NCBI GenBank assembly: GCA_023101885.1
Contig: JALPQD010000205.1
Location: 3,267,298-3,331,297 of the forward strand
DNA: 64,000 bases
DNA from: Typhlomys cinereus
Lineage: Eukaryota; Chordata; Mammalia; Rodentia; Platacanthomyidae
Direction: 5' to 3'
Part shown: piece by piece, positions 45,601-58,330 of the stretch
How the letters are laid out: every line of letters begins with the position of its first letter
Position numbering within the stretch: the stretch's first letter is position 1
Translations under genes and position numbers: made by a program
Notes under the pieces: model-generated
The model's input: only the letters and a program-made list of their open reading frames with translations
What the model was told of the DNA's origin: nothing
Databases searched by the model: none

Positions 45601-46166
45601 CAAGCAAGATTACAAGACTCCAAGGTATCCAGCGCCTGTACTCATCATCACTTCTGCTTACCTCGAAGATCTGCTTAGCCAGTCTAGGCAACTGAATACT
45701 GCATTGGGACCAGATCCAAATGCTGGAGGAAAGTGACCGCATTTTCAGAAAAGATAGCGCTTTATCTTTAAGTCAGTACGTCATTTGCACATTCAGGGAA
45801 CAGTCCATGATAACTACCACCAGTTCAAGATTTATTTTGATTGCCCTCTTCCTTTCGGTACATTGCCCAAATTGTTCACCTTTATTTCTCTCAGAAGTGC
45901 ATTGCCCTAACATTTTATTCCTCCCCTGTCCCTATCCAGAGATAACTCTATCAGCTCATTCACATTTGGCTTACCAAATGCAAATCATCCAGATAAATTT
46001 AAATTTCTGATCAACAGCAAGCAATTTTCTAATGTAAGTAAACTTGTAATATCTGGAGTATACTTATGCTAAAAACTATATTTATACCAAAATTAGCTGT
46101 TTAATTTAAATTTAACTTGCTGTCCTTATGTTATACAGCAGCCCTACACTAAGGAATAAATGATTT
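42628..46166. other. Mostly non-repetitive AT-rich DNA
   Basis: It contains a TA-rich microsatellite at 42787-42820 and a possible antisense MIR core near 42960-43025 (weak). I see no exon-like open frame with a recognisable protein. Small open frames at 43697-43924 and 45482-46010 have no known motif. Confidence 0.55.
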
Positions 46167-46350
46167 GAGAGCCCATGAGATGGCTTAACAGATAAAGGTG
46201 CATAGCAGCAAACCATAAAACCTGAGTTCAATCCCTGGAATCACATAATAGAAGGAGAAAAATATTACCCACAAGTTTTCTTCTGTCTTTCTGTGGTGTA
46301 TAACTAGCTCTACCACAAAATACACAAAATAAAAATAAAAGAATAGATGA
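46167..46350 (+). mobile_element. B3-like SINE
   Basis: The head CCCATGAGATGGCTTAACAG, B-box CTGAGTTCAATCCCTGGAAT, and a middle AGAAGGAGAAAAATATTACC CACAAGTT with an AATAAAAATAAAAG tail follow the rodent B3 pattern. Confidence 0.65.
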
Positions 46351-47507
46351 ATAAGTAAATATAGGAACAATTTTACAGAAATAGTAAATGACTTGTGTTA
46401 TTATCTCTCTTAAAGATGCTGACTGAGAATCAAATTCTCTACACTGTAAGTAAGCTTAATTATTAATTAGAAGATTTTTAGCAATGGAGTGAAAGAAAAA
46501 TATCTATCAGGTAGATAGTCTAAAGGAGTCAGCTCTTTCTAAGTTTAAAGTTTACTTCAGAGACAGAAAGCATAGCTTGACAATTCCCTAATTAAAACTA
46601 AGAAATATGCACTTCAAATCAGCCCGTGTGATCATTTATATTAATTGGTGCTCTAGTCTCCTATATGGGGAAAATACAGTTGAAAGATACAAATCTCACC
46701 CACAACATACCTATTTCCACGGTGTCTTCAGCAGATCAGATATCCCAGTGCTAACAATTGGATGCCCTCAGTATCAGTTCACAATCTCACCAAGAGAGAC
46801 TTTTCACATACCATGTATATTAAAAGAGGCAAGGACAAACTCTGAGCTTGTCTAACCCTAAGTAGGAACAGGGGGAAAAAAGGTATGGAAAAATAGTAAC
46901 GGAGGAGAACATAGGAAAAGAATGGAGCAGAAGATGATAACCCAATGTTCGAGAAGCTGTATGGGCAGTGAGAAGGACACCCCAGCAAGACCAGTGACCC
47001 AGAATAGATGATTTGTTAGAAGTAAGGATCTCTGACAAAAACCGTTGCCCCCAGTTATCTGTTCCACCAGCCTACTGATCCTGAACTAGGACGAACTGGG
47101 ATAATTTTATGTTCTGCCAAGGGACACTGAACAATGTGTGGAGTTTATTATTGGGTATCATAGTTGTGGTGGGAGCTGAAGGTGATATCAATTTACTACC
47201 ATCTGCTGGGTAGAGGCTTAGAGAGGTCTCTAGACATCGTACAACGCACAGCATAGTTACCCTCAACAAAGTACTCACGTATTGAAAAATGTCAGTAGTG
47301 CCAAAATTCAGAAACAATTCTTTAGTAGAGCACTTACTTTGAAATATTTTTACAATATTTTTGTTTTAAAAATACTGTATTTTGAAATGCAAATTGACCT
47401 CCAAAAAGTGTAGATAACGTTTTCAAAGAAAATTGTTTTATGTTATTCTCTTTATTCTAAAATTTACATGATTTTCACACTGTAATACCCTCAAAATAAG
47501 ATGCAGT
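46351..47507. other. Non-repetitive DNA, nothing recognised
   Basis: No gene or repeat identified. Short open frames near 46607-46855 and 46779-47067 (minus) lack motifs. Confidence 0.55.
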
Positions 47508-47554
<47 letters not shown>

Positions 47555-47768
47555 CCTGTGGAGGCCCAAGGATAGCATTGGGGATCATCCTGGATTGCTC
47601 TTCCTCCTTATTGTTTTGCTCTGTGATTCCTCAGGCGCCACCTTCCAGAGCCAGGATTACAAGCCACCACCATATCCACCAGGCATTTTTATGTAGAATC
47701 TAGGGATCCAAACTCAGGTCCTTTGGCTTGCAAGGCAAAGGTTTTAACCTCTGAGCCATCTTCCAAGA
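47508..47768 (-). mobile_element. Dimeric ID-headed SINE, antisense
   Basis: A GT repeat (47510-47552) is followed by the second unit and then GGATCCAAACTCAGGTCC and CTCTGAGCCATCTTCCAAGA, the reverse complement of an ID-like head. It resembles the copy at 26150. Confidence 0.85.
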
Positions 47769-47822
47769 CTAAGATGTACTTTTTAATATGATGTATTTTC
47801 TTTTTTTTAAATCAAAAAATGT

Positions 47823-48003
47823 TTTGAGACTGGCAAGATAGTTCAGCAAGTAACAGTACCTGCCACTAAGTCTGACACACTAACTTTAATCCCACACACC
47901 TAGAGAAATGACTCCAGGAAGTTGTCCTCTGACCTTCACAGGTACACTGTGGCACAGATGTGCCTACACACCTGTGCACACACCTAAGAAGATTAAAAAA
48001 AAA
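47823..48003 (+). mobile_element. B3-like SINE
   Basis: GACTGGCAAGATAGTTCAGC, then GAAGTTGTCCTCTGACCTTC ACAGGTACACTGTGGCACAG, a CA-rich section and an A-tail follow the rodent B3/B2 pattern. It is diverged. Confidence 0.7.
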
Positions 48004-51000
48004 AGAATGTAAAACAAAAATCTTAGTGTTGTGACTAAATCTGTAGTATATCTTAAAATTGGTGGCACGTTAAAACCAAGGAAGTGGTGAAGTGTATATA
48101 AGCAGATACCCCCTGTGGATAGGGTACACAACTGCACATAGAGGGTAAGTGCCAGAGGTGCCCACACCGGCCTTGGCCTCAGCCTCAGCTGCAGCTTGTT
48201 AGAGATTTTGGTGTCTGGACCAGGCATCAGTGCTGCTTCAATGTCCTATGCAGCTGGGGTCAAGAATGGCTAAATTAGGGCTCTTTGAAGCCCATATGGA
48301 GAACACAAAAGAAATCAATGAATGAACAGATGCCACCATCAGGAAAAGCCATCAAGAAGTAATAGCTGAGAATTAGACTTCAGACCTTCTTTGGTCTGCT
48401 GGACCTCCTTACTGCTGGCCTCCTTACCATCACAAGGTAATTTGTTGATACTTCAGTCTTACGATTGGGCAAAAATTCACCAGCGAATAATGGGGATAAA
48501 GACAACCAGTCCACTCCAATATGAGCTTTCTATCTAGCAGTGAGAAGAATTCTGCCCAAGTCCAACAGTTCTTTGGACTGTTGCTTGGTGCTTCTTTGTT
48601 AGAATTTTATAAAATGTCAAAATAGATACAATGAATTTTAGTGCCTCCAACAGTTATAAGACCTAGAGTGTAGACCTTTTTTTTCAGATTGTAAACCTTT
48701 AAGTCAGAGTATACATGAGACCCTGACGTCAGGACTGCTGCACCCCAAAAGACATCAGGAAATCAGAGACTGCTGAGAAGTCAACTTCAAACAGTGGAGT
48801 CTGAAACAATAGTTCTCCTAATTCCAGCAGAGTCAGTTTTCTTTATTTTACATTTATTTATTCGGAGACTTCTAAATACATGCCGATTTGTTGAAACAGT
48901 CTTTGGGCCCAAGTACAATGAAAACATTAATTAAAACACCCGATTAGAAACACCCAGCGAGGAGCCTGGAACCACATCAAATGAGCCCGGCCATTTAAGT
49001 GTCAGCCAGAGAAGATGCAGCCTCTGCGGGTGACCTGCCATGTGCTTTCTTGGCTTCTCCTAGGACGCCCCACCCACTCTGAGGTGCAGTTCCCTGCGGG
49101 AAAGATGTCCATGCCCAATTAGCCTATGTCTCTTCTAACCTTTGAGATTGGCACATTCTTTACCTGCCACTCCTTTCATTTTGCTGTGGACTAACTGTGG
49201 GCATTTGCCAAATTCGAGAATGACAGAATGAGCATGGAAATCTTGCATAACATCGGGGCTTTGGCAGAGCAATCTATGCCCTGGAAAGCCAGTACCCTCT
49301 GCTGAAATGTGCCCTGTGCTCTGGGGCCCTGACTGTGAAATGGTCCTCTGGCTTCTTAGTCCAGAAACTGCAACAGAATTCATGCAGAATGCTTAGTGGG
49401 GAGAGACACCAGAAGAGAGCATGCATTCCCAATAGTGCGACACTTCAGAGTGGGGAAGTCTATCTAGCAGAGGTAGTAAGCTTCTACTCCCCTGTGACAT
49501 AGAAAATTCCCTAAATTCCACATTTGTTTACACAGCTAATTGGGCATGAACAGTTAAATCTAGCACAGGCCTGTTAAGAGGTAAGATCTTATTCCATGCA
49601 AGCATGTTCTGTCACAGACGCACATCCTGTGGATGCCATTGATGGGAAATACCACCGCTATTATAATGTCTGTCCTTTTCTTAAAGGTTCACAAGTAAAA
49701 CAAAAGGAAAAAAATGACTCTGGCTTCTTTCTTTTATGTATAATTTTCCCACAAAGCTCCCATCTTAGGAAAAACACAAGAGTTTGAAGGAAAAATAGCA
49801 TATCATTGCTAGGTAGGAATAGGATTTCATACGTGGTGGGAATGTATTATTTACTGTTCTGCTGAATCTGTATTATTCATTCTTTATTTTTCTTTAATGA
49901 CAAATGTGCCGGTATCTTATTACAAAGGGTTACCACCAAAGTAGATAAAATTGCCTTTTATCAGACATCTGGCCCCAATTACATCTCTGCAGCCCCTTGC
50001 AGTCAATCAAAATGGGGTTTTTTATAAGCTTTAGTGATATCATTGAATTGGTAGAGTCTCATGATGCCAACTATTACATTCTAAAGTACCAGGCTGGTAC
50101 CTAAGAGAAAAAATAACACATTTCTTTATTCTTAACTTCAATTCTGACTTCTTGTGCTGAATTCAATCCCCAGCTAATTAGTTCAAGAGCAAGCAACTTT
50201 AACCAAGATTTGGTATTACTTTCCTGTTTCTGAGAGCTGGGCTTCCCCCAAACGGAGCTCTCTTGTTACTCTTTGCATTTTAAATAAGCCATTTTGGAGC
50301 ATGCCTCTTGTTTTTTCCTTAATATATGCACCCCTTGGGGCCACACTGAGGCTTGTTATGGCTCCGTGCCTGCACCCAAGGCATCAGAATGTCTGCAAGA
50401 CCCAGCTTTGTCCTGCAATTGGCATCTATTGTGCAGCCCCAGATGAATAAGGAGATTACAAGTCAATTTTCTCAGCAATGCAGGGTCTCGAGAACTCTAA
50501 CACAGAAGTCTACATTTCACATGGTTTCCTCCCATTTTGTTTTGCCTTTAGTATGTATCATTTTCCCCCTGATAGTTCAAATAATAAATTATTTCACAGA
50601 AGTCAATTGTGTCAGATAACAGAAGACTCCTTATTATTAGAATTTGATGGAGAATCTTTCTCGTATAGCATAGCTCCCTTTTTTCCTTGGTCATACATTT
50701 AAGCTATTAGTTATTAAATATAGGTATGATACAAAATTAATCCTTCTATCACATGGCTTCAGAACAGTGATATTTCCTTGTAATTTAGGGGGAAATTTAA
50801 ATTATTTTTATCACCATCTTTTATGATCAAACTTCCAGTGGTTAGTTTGCACTGGTGTTCATATCAGTTAGTAGAAGGTAATTCAGGGTTTATTGCTTTC
50901 TGTTGCAGATGTGTGGAAACACAAATAAATGAGCTTGTGGTAGCATCTACATTGAAAGTAAATAAGATCCTGATGGGATTCTGAGGCTCTGCCTATGGCT

Positions 51001-51864
51001 GTAAATGGATGATGAGGCTTTGAGGACTTAGTTTCAGTTCCTGCCTGTATTCCACATAAGAGACTGCAGGAGACTTGTCCTCCAGCACTGTTACAATCAG
51101 TTTATTCATCTAGTTCCCTTTCTGTCTTGTGCTTGCCTTCTTACTGTCCTTTTGATTCTTGCCTTGAGCCCTTTCAGTGAACATTAAATCTCACATCAAA
51201 AAGGAAATAAATCATTGCAGGAAAATAAAGCATTTTCATCTATAAAAGCTGAACTCTAACAGTTTTTTTTTACTAAATATTTCTTTATTGTTCTAACTTG
51301 TAAGGAGAGATGAAAGGGAGATTTTTCGAAGACCAAAATATTTCCTTAGATTTGTTGAGAGGGGTTAAAAACAACATGAGTTCTCCTGAAGTCACATATA
51401 CAATTCTGGTTTAAGTTGCTCAGTGTCAGTGCCTGAGAGAAGTGCCAGTTCTGCCCTGGATGCTGCATCAGAAGGTCTCTTCTTCATTACAGTTGGTCAC
51501 CCAATGTCCAGCTGCCACGGTGGGTGGAATGAGGAGGGCTCTCAGACACCTCGCCTGGGAAGGGCAGTCTTCTGTGTCATCTCCATGTTGTAGCTCTTCA
51601 GGTCATCCCCGAACTCGGACATTTTTGTTTCTGTTTTTTGTTGGTGAGACAAGAATGAAAATATATGGAAATTAGCCATACTTGAGCAGTTGAGTCTTTG
51701 AATTTGCATCTCATCAAATAGAAGCATGAAGTCTAGCTGTCTTTACCCTAACTCCGCACATCTATAATCTCTCCCAATTACAAACCCTTTGACTAAAATC
51801 TCAACAGTATTTGAGGCCTGTTCCAGATGATCCAGGCCAAGATGACTAAAGATTGTGGTTTCGA
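48004..51864. other. Repeat-poor stretch, possibly containing conserved non-coding DNA
   Basis: No SINE, LINE or LTR is recognised over almost 4 kb and no coding frame carries a known domain. The part 48840-50700 has higher sequence complexity. It shows motifs such as CTAATTGG and CTAATTAG (homeodomain-like cores), and paired AGATAA and TTATCA sites near 49943-49962. These are short motifs that also occur by chance. Confidence 0.4.
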
Positions 51865-52222
51865 TGTCAAATGTGCTCCTAAAACTCATCTGTTGAAGAT
51901 TCAGTTCCTAGCTTCTGAGTGCTGTTAAGAGGCATTTGGAACATGAAGATGATCTCCTCGTCAATGACTTAATCTACGGATGAGTCCACAGTTGAATAAG
52001 CCATTAGGAAATGGGACGAGTTTGAGGAAGCAGGTCACCAAAGGCATATGTGTGAAGGATGTATTTTGTCCCAAGTCTCTCCTCACTCCCTCCTTTGGCT
52101 TCCCAGCCAAAGGAGTTATCAGCCCCTGTGCTATACACTCTGCTGCCATGATCTTCTCCCTCACAGAAAGGGAGCCACACAAGTATAGACTGAAGCCTCA
52201 TGAGCCAAAATAAACCTTTCTT
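51865..52222 (+). mobile_element. MST/MLT1-like MaLR LTR
   Basis: The pattern of GTGCTCCTAAAACTCATCTG TTGAAG, CCAGCCAAAGGAG, ATGATCTTCTCCCTCAC and GAGCCAAAATAAACCTTTCT matches old mammalian MaLR LTRs. The 3' end runs into a TA repeat. No clear target duplication. Confidence 0.7.
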
Positions 52223-52255
<33 letters not shown>

Positions 52256-52260
52256 ATATA
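52223..52260. repeat. (TA)n microsatellite
   Basis: Alternating TA with CATA interruptions, directly at the end of the preceding LTR. Confidence 0.9.
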
Positions 52261-52262
52261 TT

Positions 52263-53956
52263 TCAAAATATATCTGAATGTCATATCCAGAAAAATCAAA
52301 GAATCCCCAAAAAGAAAACATTCTTATTCAATATCATACTACATGATGCTTGCACTTCTTGGGAACAGGGTGACCATCTCATTCAAGTTCGCTAACTTGA
52401 AACTGTGAAGTCTTACGCTCTTGGGAGCATTCTGTAGGGAAACTGAGATAAGTAATCACCCTAGTAGGTAGTGATCCCCTGAGAAGTCACTTATCTGTAA
52501 AGCATTTCCAAGAATCCCAAGAATCATTCTTCCTTTTCTCTTTCTGTGCACTTTGAAAATTCTTAGCAACATTTTTAGCATGATGCTCTTCTTATTATTG
52601 CCACTAATTTTAGATATTTATCTCTTACTTCTGGACTATTACAAAATAACCATGAAAGCCCTCACGCTTGCTTTCTTCACCTAAGTAGGGTACATCCCAC
52701 TCTCATTATCATACCCCTGAAGCCCTGTTTATCACAAAGTTCAGTTGGAGATCCACTTTCTCTATGAATTCTGAAATATCCTCTTGCAGATAGAAAAGAA
52801 CTAGAAGGGAAGAGAAAAGAGGGAAGAGGCTATTGGTGAGAATACTGTGATTTCCTAGAAACTTCTAAAGAACAAAATCAAGACACGGTACAGAGCAGAA
52901 AAATAAGGCACTAAAGTCAGTAATCTAGAAAGTTTCTTAATCCAGGGAAACCTAATCACAGAACAAAAAATAAAATAGTGCTAATGAAAATATTCAAAAT
53001 CCAGGGTGCTCACACTCCACATATGAGAAACAGGGAGACCATATCAAGTAAGCTGCTAAAAGCAAGCTTTCCCCACAGTTGGTTCAAGGTGGGACTGACT
53101 GCAGAGAGAAAAGCAAACTGTAATGGCAGAAACTGCCAGGCCACCCTCCCCAAAGTGGGCAGGTACTAATTTTGAAACCTGTTTATAATTCAATATATGC
53201 ATTCTTTAAATGTAAATGCTAGCACAGTATGTAGTCAATAAGTGCATGATTTACATGATAATAAAATGTGCCTCCCCTCACCCCCATCTCTGGACCAGGA
53301 AATCATGCACAGGAGAAGGCAGTTCCACCTCAAATTTGCAGGAAGTCTGGAAGCCATCTGCCGGTTGAAGCTTAAGATATACTAACAAATACACGGTGAA
53401 CACAAATACTCCTTTTTTCTCCTTAAAACTTCAGAACAAACATCAACCCTCTTACTTTCTTTAATATCTTAATTCAAGTCCTAAATTCAAACCCTAAACA
53501 TAAGAAGGAAAAAATAACAACAACAAACCTCTTACTCCAGGTCTCCAAGCTCAAAAATATCCCTACATTCTGAGGCTGTCATGTTTATTGGTGCTTGAAG
53601 TTCAACCACAGAGAGTGAAAAATTGATCTAGCTCTTCAGTTTCTCAACTTGAGAGTTTCCAGCACACATGCTGAATCACTTTTTGAGCATATGCTATGAT
53701 GTGTTCCTGCTGAAAATCCCTTTAAAATGGGCTAGTCTTAAAAAGATTTTGCTAAGAATATATTTTTTCACTCAATAACAGTTTTAAGATTCCTGTTTAA
53801 ACGAAGGCCTATTGTGCTCGCTTTATAAATCCAGCCACCTTCATTAACCAATTTATAAAGTCATTTAACTAAACAAAGAAAAAAAACTGACAAGATTTTC
53901 AAATAATTACAATTGAAAATAGCCTCAAGTTAGCCTAAGTGCCAAAATAAACATCA
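52263..53956. other. Non-repetitive DNA, nothing recognised
   Basis: AT-rich. Open frame 52978-53169 has no recognised motif. No supported gene. Confidence 0.5.
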
Positions 53957-54168
53957 GCAAGTATAAAAGGGGGCTACTGTGTTTCGGTTGCTATTTAAAG
54001 AAAAAAAAGTGTCAGATGTAATTTTGGAGAATGCTATGGTTTGAAGATGAAATCTTCAAACATTTGCAAGTATAAAAGAGGGCTACTGTATTTTGGTTTC
54101 TATTTTAAAAAAAGTAAAAGAGGTGTCAGGTGTAATTTTGGAGAATGCTATGGTTTGAAGACGAAATG
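53957..54168 (+). repeat. Tandem duplication of about 100 bp at an LTR edge
   Basis: GCAAGTATAAAAG begins at 53957 and again at 54066. Both copies continue through GGGCTACTGT, TGTCAG and TGTAATTTTGGAGAATGCTA TGGTTTGAAG. The first stops at about 54053 and the second continues into the LTR. The copies differ by several substitutions and small A-run changes. Confidence 0.85.
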
Positions 54169-54340
54169 TTCCCCCACAAACATGTTTTCAAGCCTCACTC
54201 TGGCAATGAGATTTTGGAAGGTGCTGGAAACTTTAGTTGGTAGGAACTCCCTAGAAAGTAGGTCACTGGGGAAGATCATTAGGGCTATCTCTTGTTCTGC
54301 TGTCTTTTTTCTCTCCATCTCTCCATCTCCTCTTCTACAG
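54146..54340 (+). mobile_element. MaLR-type LTR fragment (MST/MLT1-like)
   Basis: It starts TGCTATGGTTTGAAGACGAA ATGTTCCCCC and continues with CTCACTCTGGCAATGAG, GGTGCTGGAAACTTTAG and AAGTAGGTCACTGGGGAAGA, a MaLR-like 5' half. The 3' half is missing. Confidence 0.65.
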
Positions 54341-55057
54341 ATGCATAAACAAATATAAAATAAAAAATGGAGTAAGCTCCAGATGCATTATTAACTAGAT
54401 TAAAAATACATCAACTGAAACTTACCAAATAATCATGACCTATTGTCCCTTATGACTGTAAGGGAAATAGAGGCATTCAATTTAGTAGTCTTAAAAGGAT
54501 TTCTTACCTCACCTTACTACTAGAAATGAATATGGATTGGATAACTTAGCTTAGCAATGAAACTCAGTAAAAAAGCAGAAAGTATTCATAAAGTAAATTT
54601 TGACCAGAATGCAAGAAGAAATTGAAGTGAATTTATAACTACCTATCAAAAAGAATAATTCTTAGAGAGAATCAAGGAATAAGCAATAGTGAGTGTAAGT
54701 AAGTAAGTAAGTAATACTGATCATAGTTAAAAATTGAAAGTATACTCAGAATGGTGTGTTTTTTAAAAAAAAAAGATTTAAAAAAGAAATGATTCAAACT
54801 TAAGGAAATTTTCAAATATCAGAGATGCAAATAAGCAAATAAACAAAATTGAAATCAGACTTAGAAAGAGGGGTCGTGTGTTCCCTGGAAACAACCTTTC
54901 CTGATTCTTCTCCAACATCACAGCAGCCTCAGTGCCTTCATGCTCCAAAGAAACCAAAACCAGAAGTGCTAACTTGTTCTTAATGCCTTGTTCTTAAAGG
55001 TAGCAACTAAGCAAAGATTGCCAAATAGTTGAAAAGGTCTTTTACAAGGAGACCAAA
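54341..55057. other. AT-rich DNA, nothing recognised
   Basis: It includes a short (AAGT)n run at about 54696-54713. No gene. Confidence 0.5.
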
Positions 55058-55136
55058 ATCTGGAGACTTGGCTGAGTGATACAGCACTTGCCTAGCATGG
55101 GCAAGGCCCTGAGTTCTATCCCCAGCACAGGGAGGG
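55058..55136 (+). mobile_element. ID element
   Basis: CTGGAGACTTGGCTGAGTGA TACAGCACTTGCCTAGCATG and GAGTTCTATCCCCAGCACAG follow the classical rodent ID consensus pattern. The tail is GGGAGGGAGGAAAA rather than pure A. Confidence 0.8.
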
Positions 55137-57237
55137 AGGAAAACAACTTCTGAAGAAAAATAATTCCATTATCAAGGTACATGAGAATAAAATAAAGTTC
55201 TTTCCAGACACAGTTAATCTCATGCATGTTTTCTCTGGAAGATACTGAGGAAGGTACATCACTAAAATAATGGAGTGAATCAAGAAACAGGTTCAGCACA
55301 ATTTCTTGAGAAAAACTCATAAGATGATGTCAAAATGAAGACATGGGTAAGAGCTGTGCAGCAGGCCCTAAAAACAATCCAGCCCAGGGGAAAAAGCTCA
55401 ACAATTCTCAGGATAGATTATTTCAGAGAAAATGCAGAATGAAACTTGCCGACTATCTCACAATTATGTAAAAGCTAATGAGAGTAATTTTATAGAGAAA
55501 TCTAAAGTGTTAGAAATCAATACTAATCATTTAAAGCCACTACTAACTCAAAAAAGGAGAGACTATAAGAAATGGAACTATATAGCATAAGTATACATTC
55601 ACACTCTATCTTACACATGATTTATAATATAATGTAGAACATAAAACATGAAATGTAGAGTATAAATACATGACAAGTAGAATAAACATACAGAATAAGT
55701 TATACATCTGCCAAATAATACAAATTGTATATATATTGCATATGCACAATTTAAATAATGTTTATATATAAATTATATACATATATAACTACATAATAGT
55801 TATATTAAACTTCTGAAGATGGATTCAAACAGACATTGTGGTCCTTACTACTTTGAAATAGACAGGACAAGTAAATGAGTGAGTGTAAGAAGTCAAAATA
55901 AATAATGTTTTAACATGATCAATAGTAATGACAGTATATACATAGTATTTTGATACTAAAAGTAAATATTAGGTTACATAGACTTTGAAAATGGCTTTCA
56001 AGGGAGGCAGAGGAATTCAGAAAAAATAGTAGCTAATTTGAGACAGAGGAATTGAGAGAATATTACTTTATTTTCTATAAAACTCAGGATTAATTGGCTT
56101 TTAAAACTATGTGACTATTACTGATTTTAAAAATAAATATTGATTTTGTACAAAAAGAAAGCAAGGATGGTAGGGATGAAGTTATTCTTTTATATAGATT
56201 TATATATGCTATAATACAGTAAAGTATTTATGCAACCATAGTTGTAGCCCTAGAAGAAAGCAACAATAGCCCCCAGGTTTGGGGTTTATAAAATACCCCC
56301 AGAATTTAAATACTCAGGTTCAAGTTCGATCCAAGTAAGTATACTATGCCCGCAAGCACGGGGTGATAGTGAGATGATACACTGGCTTGCCAAGTTTAGG
56401 TTCCTGCTGCTGCTGCTCACATCCTGGCCGGTGTTTCATGGTTTGGGGTCATATTCTCTGAAAGGAATTGAAGACTTAGGACACATCTAACTCCCTTATA
56501 TGTCTCGCAATACTTTATACACAGCAGCTAATCCAAAATTTAGTATAAGTTAAAGAAGGTTCATGCATAGCCATTTCATTCTAGGAAGACAGCAGTTAGT
56601 ACCCTACTCCATAAGGCTACACAAAGGAAATATATCATTCATAAAAGAACACAATTTTGAGCATTCCCAAGGATAAGCCTGCATGTCACTGCTGTGTAAC
56701 CCAGGACCTAAATGAACACTCCGTTACATAACTCATTTCACCTTCCTTAATCTTTGAGTAATTAACATGGAAAAAAGCTGTTTTCTGGGCCACTCCACAG
56801 ACAAATAGTTTCTCAGCAGAAAGAGAGAGGCAAATAGGCCTGAGCATGTGACAGACTTGGAAAGCAATGAATCTTAACAAATTTGCAGTTGAATTATTGA
56901 ACTGTTAAAATTGCAGAGTTAAACAGAAAAGATCTGGATAGAAAAACAGAGTTTTGTTATTTTGGATTTTTTTCCTAATTTTGTTTGTTGCAGCTACTTG
57001 TTGCCATGAATACCAAATGCTATGACACTGCCTTTCACACTGTATATTTTTTATTTGGAAAATAAGGTCTCACTTACATAGTTGAAGTTCATCAGCAACA
57101 TGAACTTAGAGTGTGAGGTTGACACACAGAGCATAGATTTATTTGCTAAACCACTGACCTTGTTTATTTTTAAATGAACCACTAAATGTTGGTTCTTTGG
57201 AGAGAAGAATGGTGGTCATTTTAGAAAGCTTTTTCAC
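55137..57237. other. AT-rich DNA, nothing recognised
   Basis: Strongly AT-rich at 55600-55830 with TATATA stretches. A (CTG)n-like run is at 56403-56416. The minus-strand open frame at 56686-56880 has no recognised motif. Confidence 0.5.
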
Positions 57238-57450
57238 TGATTCATTCAACAAGCATTTTTTAGCATGTTGTCTAGCTATGTGCTAGATGTAGTACAGTAT
57301 AAAACAGTATTTACAATCCAGTGAGATAGTGGAGCAATTAAGCAATCAAATAAGCAATTATAAAACTAGTTAAGTGCTTGGAATACATTCAGCAGAAGCT
57401 CTCCACATATCCTGAGGCTCAAGGGTGGGGAGGGCTTAGTCAGGGAAGCT
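57238..57450 (-). mobile_element. Ancient L2/MIR-type 3' end, antisense
   Basis: TTCATTCAACAAGCATTTTT TAGCATG ... TATGTGCTAGATGTAGTACA is the reverse complement of the shared L2/MIR 3' end. The following ATCCAGTGAGATAGTGGAGC region fits an old mammalian repeat. Weak, by eye. Confidence 0.45.
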
Positions 57451-58154
57451 CCCTAAGGGAAGTCCATTCTGGGTGGAATTTGAGGGATGACTGAGATTTA
57501 GCCATGCCAAGAAGGATGGAGAAGAGGCAAAGAGCCTAAGGAGTGCTAGAAGCCAAGGAGAAGCAGTAAAGAGATCCCTAAATCATGGAAGGGAAAGGCA
57601 GACATTGGGCCCTGGACCCAGGTGACGGCAATGAGTCTGGAGAATAAAAGGGTGGATCTGAGAACTACTGAAGAGCAGCACTGATAAGATTTCACAATTT
57701 ATTAGATTGAGCAAGAAAGAAGAAAGGAAATGTAACTGCAGGTTTGCAGATTAAACAAGTGGATCCGTCTGTGGTAAGTGTCATTCACTGAACAAGGGCA
57801 CACAGAAGAGTTAGGCTAGAGGGAGAGCAGTGTACTGAATCTGTGGTCCTTACATACAGTCAAGTCATTCGATTAGTGACCTGTCACAGGCAGTCTTGGG
57901 TGCCGGTAAAGACAGAGTTCATTTTCTTAGAGAAGACAATTAAAGATATGGGTTATGGTGAAGTCACCCAGAGAAATTCCACAGAGTGGAACAGCAGAGG
58001 CCAAAGCACAGACCTAGAGGGCCTACTAGAAGGAAGAAACCTGAAGAACAATAGAAAGGAAAGAACATGGCAGGAGAGAGCAAGAAATTTTACCTTCTTA
58101 CATTCATTGTCTAATGTCTTCAAGCTGAACTGACAAAAAAGAATAATCAGAGAA
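57451..58154. other. Non-repetitive DNA, nothing recognised
   Basis: Purine-rich patches at 57500-57600. Open frame 57843-58133 (96 aa) has no motif I recognise. Confidence 0.45.
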
Positions 58155-58163
58155 ATGGCATTT

Positions 58164-58165
<2 letters not shown>

Positions 58166-58203
<38 letters not shown>
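58166..58203. repeat. (AC)n microsatellite
   Basis: Pure AC run of about 38 bp, not attached to a recognised SINE. Confidence 0.95.
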
Positions 58204-58205
<2 letters not shown>

Positions 58206-58214
58206 ATCCACCAT

Positions 58215-58323
58215 GAGAGGAGGGGAAGGGAGGGAAAGGAAGGGAAAGGGAGGGAAAAGGAGAGAAAGGGAGGGGAAGGGAGGAGAGGGGAGGGGACGGG
58301 AGGGGAAGGGAGGGGAGGGGAGA
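58215..58323. repeat. Purine-only G-rich minisatellite-like tract
   Basis: About 109 bp without a pyrimidine except one C near 58296, built of GGGGA, GGGAA and GGGAAAGGA-type units. Many GGG or GGGG runs at short spacing could allow G-quadruplex or triplex structure. Confidence 0.93.
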
Positions 58324-58330
58324 TGGTTTT

